Of a stretch of 64,000 nucleotides of DNA, positions 43,717-52,740 are shown in pieces. The translations under genes were made by a program, and so were the position numbers. Source of the DNA: Oscillospiraceae bacterium (lineage in GTDB: Bacteria; Bacillota; Clostridia; Saccharofermentanales; Fastidiosipilaceae); assembly GCA_029983685.1 (NCBI GenBank), contig JASBZA010000002.1, forward strand, positions 114,423 through 178,422. The letters are read 5' to 3'. Numbering within the stretch: the stretch's first letter is position 1; the number at the start of each line of letters is the position of its first letter. The notes below the pieces were generated by a model. It was given only the letters and a program-made list of their open reading frames with translations. It did not search any database and was not told the DNA's origin.

Positions 43717-44874
43717 ATGGCAGATACAAGGACAAGGCGAGGGCCTTATCGGCTGGCGATTATCGGTTGTGGCAGAGTGGCACATAAACACGCCAAGGCC
43801 ATAAAAAATCTTCCCGGAGCGTTTCAGTTATCGGCTCTTGTTGACCGCAATCGGGAGGCCATGGAAGCTTTGAACCGTGATCAGTCACTGGGGCTTGGTT
43901 CCGATGTCTTCTTTTCTTCTGTCGAAGAACTTTATAAGTGGAACGCTGCTTTGGGAGACCGGGCTTTGGACCTGGTTGCGATTACGACCCCCAGCGGTTC
44001 GCACTATAGTTTGGCCAAAGACGCCCTCTCACATGGCCTTCACGTATTTTTAGAAAAGCCTATGACCCTGGATCTAGGCCAGGCCCGGGAGTTGGAAGCT
44101 TTGGCCCGGGAAAAAGGGCTTAAGATTGCCATGGGCCATATTTACCGCTTCTTTCCTCTGGTGGATTTAATTCAGGATGACATTGCTCGAGGCCTTTACG
44201 GCCAAGTTCTATCGGCCGAAGTTAAGGTCCACTGGGGCCACGACCAGGCCTATTACGACCTGGCAGCCTGGCGCGGCACCTGGAAGGCTGACGGCGGGGC
44301 CCTGATGAACCAAACCATACATGCCCTGGACCTCATGGTCTGGCTCTTGTCGCTGAACCCGGTAGCCTGCCAGGGGGCTATCTCGCAAAGGCTGCATCAG
44401 ATGGAAGCCGAAGACTACGGCGCTGCTCTGTTTACACTGGAAAACGGGGCCATCTTGTCCGTGGAAGGGACCACGGTGACCCCCGAAAGCGACCTGAGTG
44501 CTTCTTTCAGGATTGTGCTGGAAAAGGCTACGGTGGAGGCAGGCCTCAGGCGAAAGAAACCTTATTTTAATATCAAGGACCGGGCCGAAAAATCGGTCGG
44601 TCGTTATAAGTCCAGACTTTGGAAGCAGATGCGGCAAAAAGGTTTTGCCAAATCGATCCGCTCCTTTATGAATCCTCATATGGGAATCTATGACGACTTG
44701 GCCAGGAGCCTAGATAAAGGCCCTGCCCAAGATCCCCTGGCCGGAGCTAGGTCCGGTGTTCAGGCCGTCGAAAATATTCTGGCTATTTATTCCTCCGCCC
44801 TTCAAGGGGGCAAAAAAATCCACCTCCCCCTGGATGATTTTTCCCTGGAGGAGATGGAAGGATTTTTTGATTAA
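43717..44874 (+). CDS. Gfo/Idh/MocA-family oxidoreductase (WlbA-like)
   Basis: 385 residues. N-terminal Rossmann IIGCGRVAHKHAKAIKNLPG; dinucleotide-site EKPMTLDLGQARELEAL near residue 115; catalytic domain with KVHWGHDQAYYDLAAWRGTW and GGALMNQTIHALDLMVWL, close in pattern to the UDP-sugar 3-dehydrogenases WlbA/WbpB. It may oxidise a UDP-aminosugar acid or another cyclic sugar. The ATG follows GGGGGAC. Stand-alone, convergent with uraA (16 bp apart). No polysaccharide genes are near, so the role is open. Confidence 0.85.
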   Translation: MADTRTRRGPYRLAIIGCGRVAHKHAKAIKNLPGAFQLSALVDRNREAMEALNRDQSLGLGSDVFFSSVEELYKWNAALGDRALDLVAITTPSGSHYSLAKDALSHGLHVFLEKPMTLDLGQARELEALAREKGLKIAMGHIYRFFPLVDLIQDDIARGLYGQVLSAEVKVHWGHDQAYYDLAAWRGTWKADGGALMNQTIHALDLMVWLLSLNPVACQGAISQRLHQMEAEDYGAALFTLENGAILSVEGTTVTPESDLSASFRIVLEKATVEAGLRRKKPYFNIKDRAEKSVGRYKSRLWKQMRQKGFAKSIRSFMNPHMGIYDDLARSLDKGPAQDPLAGARSGVQAVENILAIYSSALQGGKKIHLPLDDFSLEEMEGFFD

Positions 44875-44890
44875 GGCTTAAGTCTTAAAC

Positions 44891-46285
44891 CTAGTTTTCT
44901 TTGTGGGACTTGCCTTCCTTGGTCGTATCGACACCCGAGAAGTTTACGCCGGTATCCTGAGGGTCTTCCTGGCTGAAGTTGTAATCTTTGCCGGGCAAAA
45001 TGGCGTTTAGGATAATGCCTACAATGGCGGCGATGGCGATACCGGATAAGGTGATGGTCGCTTCGCCTACGTTGAAGCTGATGCCATTGACCTGGCCGGT
45101 GAAGCCCAAGGCACATACGAATATGGCTGCGGCCACGATGAGGTTACGGCTCTTGGTAAAGTCTACTTGATTTTCGACCAGGTTACGGACACCGATGCCG
45201 GAAATCATACCGTAAAGGATCATAGAAACACCGCCGATGATGGCCATGGGGATTGAGCGGATAATGTTGCTGACGGCCGGGAAGAAAGATAAGACAATAG
45301 CCATCACTGCCGCAATCCGCATGACAGCCGGATCGTAAACCTTGGTTAAAACAAGGACGCCGGTATTTTCGCCATAGGTGGTGTTGGCCGGACCGCCGAA
45401 AGCCGAGGCCAAAGCAGTTGCCAAACCGTCACCCAAAATGGTCCGATGAAGACCCGGCTCCTGAATAAAATTCTTACCAACCGTTGCACCAATAGCCGAT
45501 ACGTCACCAATGTGTTCCATAACTGTTGCCAATGCGATGGGGGCGATGGTAATGATGGCACTGAAGTCAAATTTCATAAACTGGTCGGGGTGTAAAGGAA
45601 CCTCAACAATTTTGGCCCCGCTCACAGCCGATAAATCAACCCGTCTTAAGATAAGGGCCAGAATGTAGGACAAGACGATACCCAGAAAAATGGGGATGAT
45701 TTTAGCCATGCCCTTACCCCAAATATTGAAGAACACCACGATGGCAATGGCGACAAGGGCCAAGAGCCAATCCTGACTGGCGTTATTAATGGCGGAAGGT
45801 GCCAGAGTCAAACCGATGGAAATAATGATAGGACCGGTAACAACAGGCGGGAAGAATCGCATGACCCTTTCCACACCGAAAAGCTTAATCAGCAGGGCGA
45901 AAAGCACATATATAAGACCGGCCACAAAAACACCGCCGCCCGCGTAGGGAAGCATTTCCGTGTTGGGCTGTCCGTTTACAAAGGGGGCCACGGCTCCGTA
46001 GCCTGCAATAAAAGCAAAAGAGGAACCCAGGAAAGCGGGTACCTTGCCCTTGGTCAGGAAATGGAACAACAAGGTTCCCAGACCTGCCATAAGTAGAGTG
46101 GTGGAAATATCCAAGCCGGTCAACATAGGGACGAGGACGGTTGCACCGAACATGGCAAACATATGTTGCAAACCTAGAAGTAGGCCCTTGCCCGTAGACA
46201 GGGTCCTAACATCCCAAATCGGTTCTTGGCCCAGCCTTGCGGCGGCCTCTTGCCTTCCTTCTTTCGTATATTTCTTACGCGTCAT
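44891..46285 (-). CDS. uraA: Uracil permease (NCS2 family)
   Basis: 464 residues and about 12-14 membrane helices. The start LQHMFAMFGATVLVPMLTGL is the UraA/PyrP hallmark, followed by PAFLGSSFAFIAGYGAV and, near residue 290, GGPANTTYGENTGVLVLTKV carrying substrate-binding Glu/Asn. It imports uracil with protons. AAAGGT precedes the ATG. The 119-bp region upstream is rich in short inverted repeats but no PyrR attenuator or known riboswitch could be recognised. Confidence 0.93.
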   Translation of the reverse strand: MTRKKYTKEGRQEAAARLGQEPIWDVRTLSTGKGLLLGLQHMFAMFGATVLVPMLTGLDISTTLLMAGLGTLLFHFLTKGKVPAFLGSSFAFIAGYGAVAPFVNGQPNTEMLPYAGGGVFVAGLIYVLFALLIKLFGVERVMRFFPPVVTGPIIISIGLTLAPSAINNASQDWLLALVAIAIVVFFNIWGKGMAKIIPIFLGIVLSYILALILRRVDLSAVSGAKIVEVPLHPDQFMKFDFSAIITIAPIALATVMEHIGDVSAIGATVGKNFIQEPGLHRTILGDGLATALASAFGGPANTTYGENTGVLVLTKVYDPAVMRIAAVMAIVLSFFPAVSNIIRSIPMAIIGGVSMILYGMISGIGVRNLVENQVDFTKSRNLIVAAAIFVCALGFTGQVNGISFNVGEATITLSGIAIAAIVGIILNAILPGKDYNFSQEDPQDTGVNFSGVDTTKEGKSHKEN

Positions 46286-46404
46286 ATCTTTACCTTTCTT
46301 AAATAGGGATTTACATTCGGTTCACAATCATAAGGACAAAGTCCGCCCTTGACCAGGCCGGACAGGCCGGTTCGGCGAAGCGTCCAAAGCCCCGGCTTAA
46401 AAGC

Positions 46405-46653
46405 CTAGAGGTCTTTGTTTTTTTGGGTGATATCGCTTATGTTTTGGATATTTTCCGTCAGGTCTTCGACTTGGCTTTCTAAGATTGCCAGGTTTTCTTG
46501 AAGCTTATTCATCTCGGGTTTGGTCGATTGCTGCAGGAAATCTAACTTCACTTTTAACTCTTCGGCTAAATCTTTCACTTCTTCAAAAGCTTCTTTGGCC
46601 TCTTGTAAATTATCTTGGACTTGATCGTAATTAGGGTTTCTCTTTCTCGCCAT
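46405..46653 (-). CDS. Small coiled-coil protein
   Basis: 82 residues, almost entirely heptad-like (ALEEL-type pattern: VQDNLQEAKEAFEEVKDLAE, LQENLAILESQVEDLTENIQ). It has an excellent AAGGAGG ribosome site and lies 13 bp after the TauE-type gene, so it is real and cotranscribed. There is no membrane segment. Function unknown; it may act as a dimerisation partner. The base use is like the neighbours. Confidence 0.72.
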   Translation of the reverse strand: MARKRNPNYDQVQDNLQEAKEAFEEVKDLAEELKVKLDFLQQSTKPEMNKLQENLAILESQVEDLTENIQNISDITQKNKDL

Positions 46654-46666
46654 AGCGGACCTCCTT

Positions 46667-47461
46667 TTATACTAAGAACTTAATAAAATTGTACACGTTT
46701 ATGAGCGCAATGAGGGTGAAAACAGCCATCAACATCTTATCGGTCGTCTTATCGTCCATTCTTTTGCCGACTATACCACCGATAATGCCTGCTGAAACAC
46801 CGCCAATAATCATGAAAATCAGGTTGACCGTATTGAAATCCGGAACCGTGTTGTTGAAAAGCGTTTGTAATAAAGAAGACAGCTGGGAGAAGAAGATGAT
46901 GAAAAGCGAGTTCTGAGCCGCCTCCTTGGTGGACATACTAAAGAAGAAATAAAGGACCACTAAATTCATGGGCCCTCCGCCTATACCTAAGAAAGACGAA
47001 ATCATACCCAAGCTTAAACCAATCAGGAGAGAAGCTCCCATGCGTTGATAATTTTTGGTCCGGATACGTTCCTTATAGTGCATATAGGCCATAACCGAAA
47101 CAGTAATTAAAAAGAGGATGGCCGCTTGGATTGCCCCGACCCGGCTTTGCCCGGACGGACCTACCGCCTTCATTAAGACGGCAAATATCTTGTTGCCTAA
47201 AAGACCGCCGAAAACGGCGCCCAGGGCCAACCAGGGAGACCTTTTCTTATCGATTAACATGGCTCTGGGATTGGCCAGGTTTCGGATGAGGTTCACCAAG
47301 GTCATGGCCAAAACAGTAAGGCCCGACATAAAGGATGCCTCGGCTACGCCGGCAATACCGGTCATATCCAAGACGGGCTTGATGATGATGCCTCCGCCCA
47401 GGCCCGATAAGACGCCAATAAAGGAGGCTACAAATGCGATAATAAAAAACACTAAAAACAT
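46667..47461 (-). CDS. TSUP/TauE/SafE-family sulfite or organic-anion exporter
   Basis: 264 residues and about eight membrane helices. GVLSGLGGGIIIKPVL near residue 18 and MISSFLGIGGGPMNLVVLYF near 155 are the two internally repeated TauE/SafE motifs. Members move sulfite, sulfoacetate, sulfate-like or other anions. It lies 20 bp beyond the anaerobic sulfatase maturase and sulfatase genes on the same strand, so disposal of sulfate or sulfite released by the sulfatase is a reasonable inference. Confidence 0.9.
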   Translation of the reverse strand: MFLVFFIIAFVASFIGVLSGLGGGIIIKPVLDMTGIAGVAEASFMSGLTVLAMTLVNLIRNLANPRAMLIDKKRSPWLALGAVFGGLLGNKIFAVLMKAVGPSGQSRVGAIQAAILFLITVSVMAYMHYKERIRTKNYQRMGASLLIGLSLGMISSFLGIGGGPMNLVVLYFFFSMSTKEAAQNSLFIIFFSQLSSLLQTLFNNTVPDFNTVNLIFMIIGGVSAGIIGGIVGKRMDDKTTDKMLMAVFTLIALINVYNFIKFLV

Positions 47462-47481
47462 CTTAAATTCTGCTCTTTCTT

Positions 47482-48627
47482 CTAGCCATTAACAGGTCTG
47501 TTTCGGTCGCTTATTTTAGCCACAACATTCTGAAGTTTCGGTAAGGCATGCGCGTAAAAGGTCTTAAAGGCCGGACAATAATAATTGAGGCTCATCCGGT
47601 CGCCTTGCCTAGGCTCTCGGTCTCTTCTGCAGCCTCCCCTACAAAGGGGGAAGTAGGCACAGTCTCGGCAAGCCGGATCGACCGCAACGGACTGCTCTAT
47701 GAAATTGGTCTTGGCCCTGTTTTCTTCTATTTCGGCCAGGGTGTTGTGGTTGATGTTTCCTATGCGCAAATCGTCTAAAACATAGAAGTCACAAGGATAA
47801 ACACCGCCGTCAGCTTCTATTACCAACTGCGGTTGGCAAAGGCCTACCATGCCGCAAGCCTCGGGCGGATATCCTAAAAGCATACCCACCAGATTCTCAA
47901 AGAAACGGATGTAAACAAAACGGCCGGCCATGACGTCTTCGTACCACATATCGAAAAGCCTAACCAAGAAGTTTGCATAATCTTCGGGCCTTAGCGAGTA
48001 ATCGTGGAGTCCCCTCTCTTCTTCGAAAGGATCCAAACAGGGAATGTATTGTTGGTAATAAAGGCCCTTCTTCATGTAGAAGGGATAGATTTTATCAATG
48101 GCTTGGGCCACCTGGCGGTTGACCACCGTCAGAATATTAAATTCTACTCCGGCTTTTTGGAACATCTCGGCCACTTGCCAAACCCGGCGGAAGGTGCCTT
48201 CATTTTCCGGACCCAAGCGGTTCACGTTATGGGTTCGGACTGTCCCGTCCAATGACAGACCCATGAGAAAATTATGGGCCTTGAAAAATTCGGTCCATTC
48301 TTCATCGATTACAAAGCCGTTGGTCTGCATGGAAAACTCGACCGGTGTATCGGACGTGTTATAGCGGTCCACCAGGTCTACAAAATCCTGATAAAAATCC
48401 AAGCCGCGCAAACTGGGCTCACCGCCTTGGAAAGCAAAGTGAAGAGACAGGGGATTTTCGGAAAAGGCCAGGCGAATCAGGTTCTCGGCTGTCTCCAAAG
48501 ACATAAGGCCGTAGCTCTTCACCTCTCTGTGGTCGGAGACGTCGGCGTAAAAACAGTAACGGCACCGCATATTACAGAGGCTGGAAGAAGGCTTTATTAG
48601 AAAATGCAGGGGTCTGGTTTTAGGCAT
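47482..48627 (-). CDS. Anaerobic sulfatase-maturating enzyme (radical SAM, SPASM)
   Basis: 381 residues from ATG 48627, which overlaps the sulfatase stop (ATGCCTAA) and has GAGG upstream; a start at 48648 is the alternative. Radical SAM cluster CNMRCRYC near residue 20 with FQGGEPSLRGLDFY. Two SPASM clusters follow: CGMVGLCQPQ, GGVYPCDFYVLDD and the closing CRDCAYFPLCRGGCRRD, then YYCPAF. It converts the sulfatase active-site Cys to formylglycine without oxygen. The coupled sulfatase upstream has the matching CGPAR motif. Confidence 0.95.
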   Translation of the reverse strand: MPKTRPLHFLIKPSSSLCNMRCRYCFYADVSDHREVKSYGLMSLETAENLIRLAFSENPLSLHFAFQGGEPSLRGLDFYQDFVDLVDRYNTSDTPVEFSMQTNGFVIDEEWTEFFKAHNFLMGLSLDGTVRTHNVNRLGPENEGTFRRVWQVAEMFQKAGVEFNILTVVNRQVAQAIDKIYPFYMKKGLYYQQYIPCLDPFEEERGLHDYSLRPEDYANFLVRLFDMWYEDVMAGRFVYIRFFENLVGMLLGYPPEACGMVGLCQPQLVIEADGGVYPCDFYVLDDLRIGNINHNTLAEIEENRAKTNFIEQSVAVDPACRDCAYFPLCRGGCRRDREPRQGDRMSLNYYCPAFKTFYAHALPKLQNVVAKISDRNRPVNG

Positions 48628-50233
48628 CAGGCGCCTCGACTCCGTCATCTTCTTTGGGTAAAAAGGTCACTTGGCTTAATTCTTCTTCAGTAAAGAGGTT
48701 TTCTCTGGTCCCATTAGGTCTAACGGCATCCAACATGGGAAGCCCCGACGAATAGTTGAGCTGACGCCTCTCGTATTCTTCATTTTCTCTCTGGCGGGTA
48801 TAACCGGTGTAATCCCATGTAGGCTTTCTCGCGTCATCGCGCCAAGGCCGTCTTTCCCAGTAATAGCCGCGGAAGGGGTCCCTGGTCCGATTCATCCAAT
48901 CCAGAATCTCGTCATGGAGCTTGTTTCGAACGTCCTTGTGGTCATCGGAGTCAATCAGGTTAAACATCTCGGCCGGGTCTTCTTGCATATCGTAGAGTTC
49001 GTCTTGGGATAAGAGGTGGATACTTAGCTTGTAACGCCCGTCAAAACAAGACCGCATGGGCTGAAAGCCGCCGAATCCGTCGTGGTCCACTTCGTAGCGG
49101 TTAAACTCGGAGAAGATATAATTGTTTAATTTATAGGAAGGGTCCTCAATCATGGGTCGCATGGACTTCCCTTCCAGAATCTTAGGCTGCGGCAGGCCGG
49201 CATAATCCAAAATGGTCGGTACCATATCGATATGACTGGCCGGATGCTCACAGACCGATCCACCGGGAGTGTCACTCGAAGGGTCATAGATAATCAAAGG
49301 AATCCGGCAAATTTCATCATACATGCTGGGTCCTTTGGCATAAAGAGAATGCGAGAAAAGGGCATCACCGTGGTCGGATGTGTAGATAATGAGTGCATCT
49401 TCGGCATAATCTTCGATTGTTTCCAGCACCCTGCCGATTTCACTGTCGACAAAGGAATTGCAACCGAAGAAATACTTATGGTAGATGTGTAGTTCGTCCA
49501 TGTTTAAATCTAGGTTCTTACCTGCCCAAACCCGTTGGTAATCCGGTTTGTCCTGCAAGTCGTCCCAGACATTGGGGCTCTTAGGAAATTCATATTCCTC
49601 GTACATGGAGCAGTAGGGTTCGGGGCACAGATAGGGATCGTGGGGCTCATCATAGCTGACCACCAGGAAATAATCGTCATCGCGGTTTTCTTTAATAAAA
49701 TCAATGGCACGATTAGATACCTGATGGGCGTAGGTCTTCTCTACCGGAATGGCCTCATGGTCCATGGTCCTTTGATTTCTGGACTTATAGCGTTCCAAAT
49801 CGGTCATCTCTTCGAGATAGTTACGCATGTCGTACCAGTAATCCGGATCCCAACCGTCCGAGGCATAACCCAGGCCAAAATAATCGCTGCCATCCAGGTG
49901 GTATTTACCGATATAAGCCGTATGAAAGCGGTTGTCTCTTAAGCGCTGGCCTACGGTTTTGACATTGGCACCCAGGGGGATGGAGTTAGCCCAAGAGCCG
50001 TTGGAATGAGGATAAAGGCCGGTAAAAATCGCCGACCTGGCGGGTCCGCACACCGGTTGGCAAGAAAAAGCCCATTCATAGCGCACACCTTTGGCCGCCA
50101 GACTGTCGATAGCCGGTGTCTTCATATCGGGATGACCGTAGCAGCCCACCATGTCGGTGCGCTGGGTATCCGTCATGATAAAAATAATTTTACGACCTAA
50201 GTGTGAGTAGGCCTCAGGACTCGAATGTTGCAT
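48620..50233 (-). CDS. Cytosolic type I sulfatase with Cys formylglycine motif
   Basis: 537 residues from ATG 50233 (GAGGAG upstream); the frame extends to 50260 without a ribosome site. Sulfatase features: the first metal Asp in IIFIMTDTQRTDMVGCYG; the formylglycine motif C62-G-P-A-R66 in VCGPARSAIFTGLYPHSNG, with Ala at the fourth position where Ser is common; GKYHLDG; and TSDHGD near the second metal pair. The C-terminus is Trp/Arg-rich. There is no signal peptide, so it should act on imported sulfated sugars or a cytosolic substrate. It is coupled to its maturase and followed by a TauE/SafE transporter. The exact substrate (glycosaminoglycan, mucin or other) is unknown. Confidence 0.92.
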   Translation of the reverse strand: MQHSSPEAYSHLGRKIIFIMTDTQRTDMVGCYGHPDMKTPAIDSLAAKGVRYEWAFSCQPVCGPARSAIFTGLYPHSNGSWANSIPLGANVKTVGQRLRDNRFHTAYIGKYHLDGSDYFGLGYASDGWDPDYWYDMRNYLEEMTDLERYKSRNQRTMDHEAIPVEKTYAHQVSNRAIDFIKENRDDDYFLVVSYDEPHDPYLCPEPYCSMYEEYEFPKSPNVWDDLQDKPDYQRVWAGKNLDLNMDELHIYHKYFFGCNSFVDSEIGRVLETIEDYAEDALIIYTSDHGDALFSHSLYAKGPSMYDEICRIPLIIYDPSSDTPGGSVCEHPASHIDMVPTILDYAGLPQPKILEGKSMRPMIEDPSYKLNNYIFSEFNRYEVDHDGFGGFQPMRSCFDGRYKLSIHLLSQDELYDMQEDPAEMFNLIDSDDHKDVRNKLHDEILDWMNRTRDPFRGYYWERRPWRDDARKPTWDYTGYTRQRENEEYERRQLNYSSGLPMLDAVRPNGTRENLFTEEELSQVTFLPKEDDGVEAPDA

Positions 50234-50326
50234 AGAACGTTTCTCCTCATCTGCATTCAAAATAGATATAAACCGACTTAATTTTATCCTATGGCTAAAG
50301 CTTTGTAAAAACGGCCCTCAGTGGCT

Positions 50327-51214
50327 CTAATCCTCGTCTTCGTCGTCATCGATTTCCATCTCAAGCTCTTCGTTATGAAGCAAATCCAAGACATAGGTCG
50401 GCAGGGCAAAGGCACCGCGGTGAAGTGAGGGGTTGTAGTAGCGGGTCGGGATATTTTTCTCTTTCCAGCCTGCCTCGTCCAGGTCTTCCAGGGGGTGGTA
50501 ACGCTTGGAAAAGAAACCGAACAGCCAGTGGCCGGATGGATAGGTCGGGATATGGGCCTGGTAGAGCAGATTAATGGGGAAAATGGGCCTGGTTTTCTTA
50601 TAAATATTGCGTACTTCCTTGGCGTCTTGGGGGTAAAAGGGGCTTTCGTGCTGGTTGACCAGGATGCCGTCTTCTTTAAGGGCGTTGTAGCAGTTGCCGT
50701 AAAATTCTCTGGTAAAAAGGCCTTCTCCCGGGCCAAAGGGATCGGTGGAGTCAACTAAAATCAGGTCATAGAGATCTAATTTCTGGCGGACAAAGCGAAG
50801 CCCATCGGCAATCTCCACATGGACTCTGGAGTCGTCAAAAGATTGGGCCAGATTGGGCAAATAGGTCCGGCAGGCCTCGATGACTTCCTTGTCTATCTCG
50901 ACCACATCGATGTGCTCGATTTCCGGATAGAGCAAGAGCCTCGACAAAGCACCCCCGTCACCGGCGCCTATAAGCAAGACCTTTCGGACATGGGGGTGGA
51001 CGGCCATGGGCACGTGCACCATCATTTCATGGTAAATAAATTCGTCTTTTTCGGTTAGCATCAAGGTGCCGTCCAAGACCAGAATTTTTCCGAATTCCTG
51101 GGTCTGCAGGATATCAATCCGTTGGTACTTGGATTGGGCCGTATATAAAGATCGATCCACTTTTATTTGCAAGCGGACGCCTGTGCTTTGTCTTTCACTA
51201 AACCAAAGTTCCAT
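50327..51214 (-). CDS. speE: Polyamine aminopropyltransferase (spermidine synthase)
   Basis: 295 residues. N-terminal ELWFSERQSTGVRLQIKVDR, then the SAM-like fold VLLIGAGDGGALSRLLLYPE with HIDVVEIDKEVIEACRTYLP, and YDLILVDSTDPFGPGEGLFT, which holds the aminopropyl-donor and putrescine-binding Asp residues. It transfers aminopropyl from decarboxylated SAM to putrescine (or cadaverine). Third gene of speD-decarboxylase-speE. The C-terminal acidic tail (DDDEDED) is variable. Confidence 0.95.
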   Translation of the reverse strand: MELWFSERQSTGVRLQIKVDRSLYTAQSKYQRIDILQTQEFGKILVLDGTLMLTEKDEFIYHEMMVHVPMAVHPHVRKVLLIGAGDGGALSRLLLYPEIEHIDVVEIDKEVIEACRTYLPNLAQSFDDSRVHVEIADGLRFVRQKLDLYDLILVDSTDPFGPGEGLFTREFYGNCYNALKEDGILVNQHESPFYPQDAKEVRNIYKKTRPIFPINLLYQAHIPTYPSGHWLFGFFSKRYHPLEDLDEAGWKEKNIPTRYYNPSLHRGAFALPTYVLDLLHNEELEMEIDDDEDED

Positions 51215-51239
51215 CTTTAGTCCTTTCTTTTATAGCCAA

Positions 51240-51260
51240 AGCCTTACAGTCTATAAGGCT
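51240..51260 (-). other. Intercistronic hairpin between decarboxylase and speE
   Basis: AGCCTTA (51240-51246) and TAAGGCT (51254-51260) form a 7-bp stem directly after the decarboxylase stop. On the minus strand only TTGG follows, so it may stabilise mRNA or reduce speE expression rather than terminate. Confidence 0.4.
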
Positions 51261-52727
51261 CTAAGGCGCTAACACATTCAGGTTTTGCAAGGTGATATCT
51301 TCTGTTCCCGACATGGAGGAGCCTTTTTCTTTGGCATAGCGGATGTAATCCAGTTGGTCATGCGTTACCAACTCGCCCGGGGCCAAAATGGGGATGCCGG
51401 GTGGATAACACATGACAAACTCGCTACAAACATAGCCTTCCGAATCTTCAATGGGTACAGAAATGGTAGGCGCGAAGAAGGCTTCCTTGGGGCTCATCAC
51501 CACGGTAGGCGCGATGTATTCGTTACTCAAAAGTCCCTTGGGCGATCCGCGCCTGGTCCTGTAGATATCGGCCAAGGCCGCAATGAGTCTTTCGATATTG
51601 GCCTCTGTATCACCTACCGACAAGATGGCCAAAATGTTACCCAAGTCACCGAACTCAATCTGAATTCCGTAGTCGTCTCTGAGAATATCGTAGACCTCAA
51701 TGCCGGAAAGGCCCATGGACCTGGTGTGGATAGAGAGCTTGGTCTTGTCAAAATATTTAAAAGCATCGCCGTCACAAAGCTCTTCACCGAAGGCATAAAA
51801 GCCGTCTAAAGCCTTGATTTCCTCTCGGGCATACTGAGCCAGGCGGATGACTTCGCTATAGATAGCCTCACCGTGAAGCGCCAGATTTCTCCGGCTAATA
51901 TCCAAAGAAGACATTAAGAGATAAGACGCTGATGTGGTTTGGGTCAGGTTAATAATCTGCCTGACATAGCCGTCCCAACCCTCCATAGATTTACCTAAAA
52001 GAAGCATGGAGCTCTGGGTCAGAGAACCGCCGGTTTTATGAATGCTGACGGCCGCCATATCCGCTCCGACTTCCATAGCCGAAGGCAGCAGGTCTTCGGA
52101 GAAGTAGAAATGGGTGCCGTGGGCCTCGTCAACCAAAACCCGCATACCGGCCTTGTGGGCAATTTTTACGATTTTTTCCAAGTCTCCGCAAACACCGTAG
52201 TAGGTGGGGTTGTTTACCAGAACCGCCTTAGCGTTGGGATGGTTGGTAATGGCTTCCTCGACTTTGGCAATGGGCATGGCCAAAGGAATACCTAAGGCCT
52301 CGTTTTGGCCCGGATCGACATAAATGGGTTTGGCTCCGGTCAAGATAAGGGCGTTTATGGCCGAGCGGTGGACGTTTCTGGGCATGATGATTTCGTCCCC
52401 CTCACCTACGACCGTCATGACCATGGCCTGGACCGAAGACGAGGTCCCGTTGACCATGAAAAAAGCGCTGTCGGCTCCGAAGGCATCGGCCGCCAAATCC
52501 TGAGCGTCGCGAATCACCGAGACGGGATGGATCAGGTTATCCAAGGGCTTGGACGAATTCATATCGGCTCCCAGGCAGGACTTGCCTAAAAACTTGGTTA
52601 ATTCGGGATTGCCCCGGCCCTGCTTATGGCCCGGCACATCAAATGGCACAATACGATTATCGCGGTACTTCTTCAAAGCCTGGTACAGGGGTGCTTTTTG
52701 CTGATTCATCAAATATTCATGCCACAT
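51261..52727 (-). CDS. Orn/Lys/Arg decarboxylase (aspartate-aminotransferase fold)
   Basis: 488 residues, the short biosynthetic form. FDVPGHKQGRGN near residue 34; PLP region FMVNGTSSSVQAMVMTVVGE, VDEAHGTHF and the PLP lysine in SIHKTGGSLTQSSMLL near residue 230. The C-terminal domain includes YPPGIPILAPGELV. Between speD and speE it supplies the diamine: arginine to agmatine, ornithine to putrescine or lysine to cadaverine cannot be told apart by eye. No agmatinase gene is in the window. AGGAGG precedes the ATG, which is 13 bp beyond speD. Confidence 0.93.
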   Translation of the reverse strand: MWHEYLMNQQKAPLYQALKKYRDNRIVPFDVPGHKQGRGNPELTKFLGKSCLGADMNSSKPLDNLIHPVSVIRDAQDLAADAFGADSAFFMVNGTSSSVQAMVMTVVGEGDEIIMPRNVHRSAINALILTGAKPIYVDPGQNEALGIPLAMPIAKVEEAITNHPNAKAVLVNNPTYYGVCGDLEKIVKIAHKAGMRVLVDEAHGTHFYFSEDLLPSAMEVGADMAAVSIHKTGGSLTQSSMLLLGKSMEGWDGYVRQIINLTQTTSASYLLMSSLDISRRNLALHGEAIYSEVIRLAQYAREEIKALDGFYAFGEELCDGDAFKYFDKTKLSIHTRSMGLSGIEVYDILRDDYGIQIEFGDLGNILAILSVGDTEANIERLIAALADIYRTRRGSPKGLLSNEYIAPTVVMSPKEAFFAPTISVPIEDSEGYVCSEFVMCYPPGIPILAPGELVTHDQLDYIRYAKEKGSSMSGTEDITLQNLNVLAP

Positions 52728-52740
52728 AAAGGCCTCCTCT

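Noticed and set aside
46286..46404. PyrR attenuator or riboswitch before uraA
   Set aside because: The leader has short inverted repeats (such as GGACAAAGTCC) but no recognisable PyrR-binding loop, aptamer or terminator with T run.
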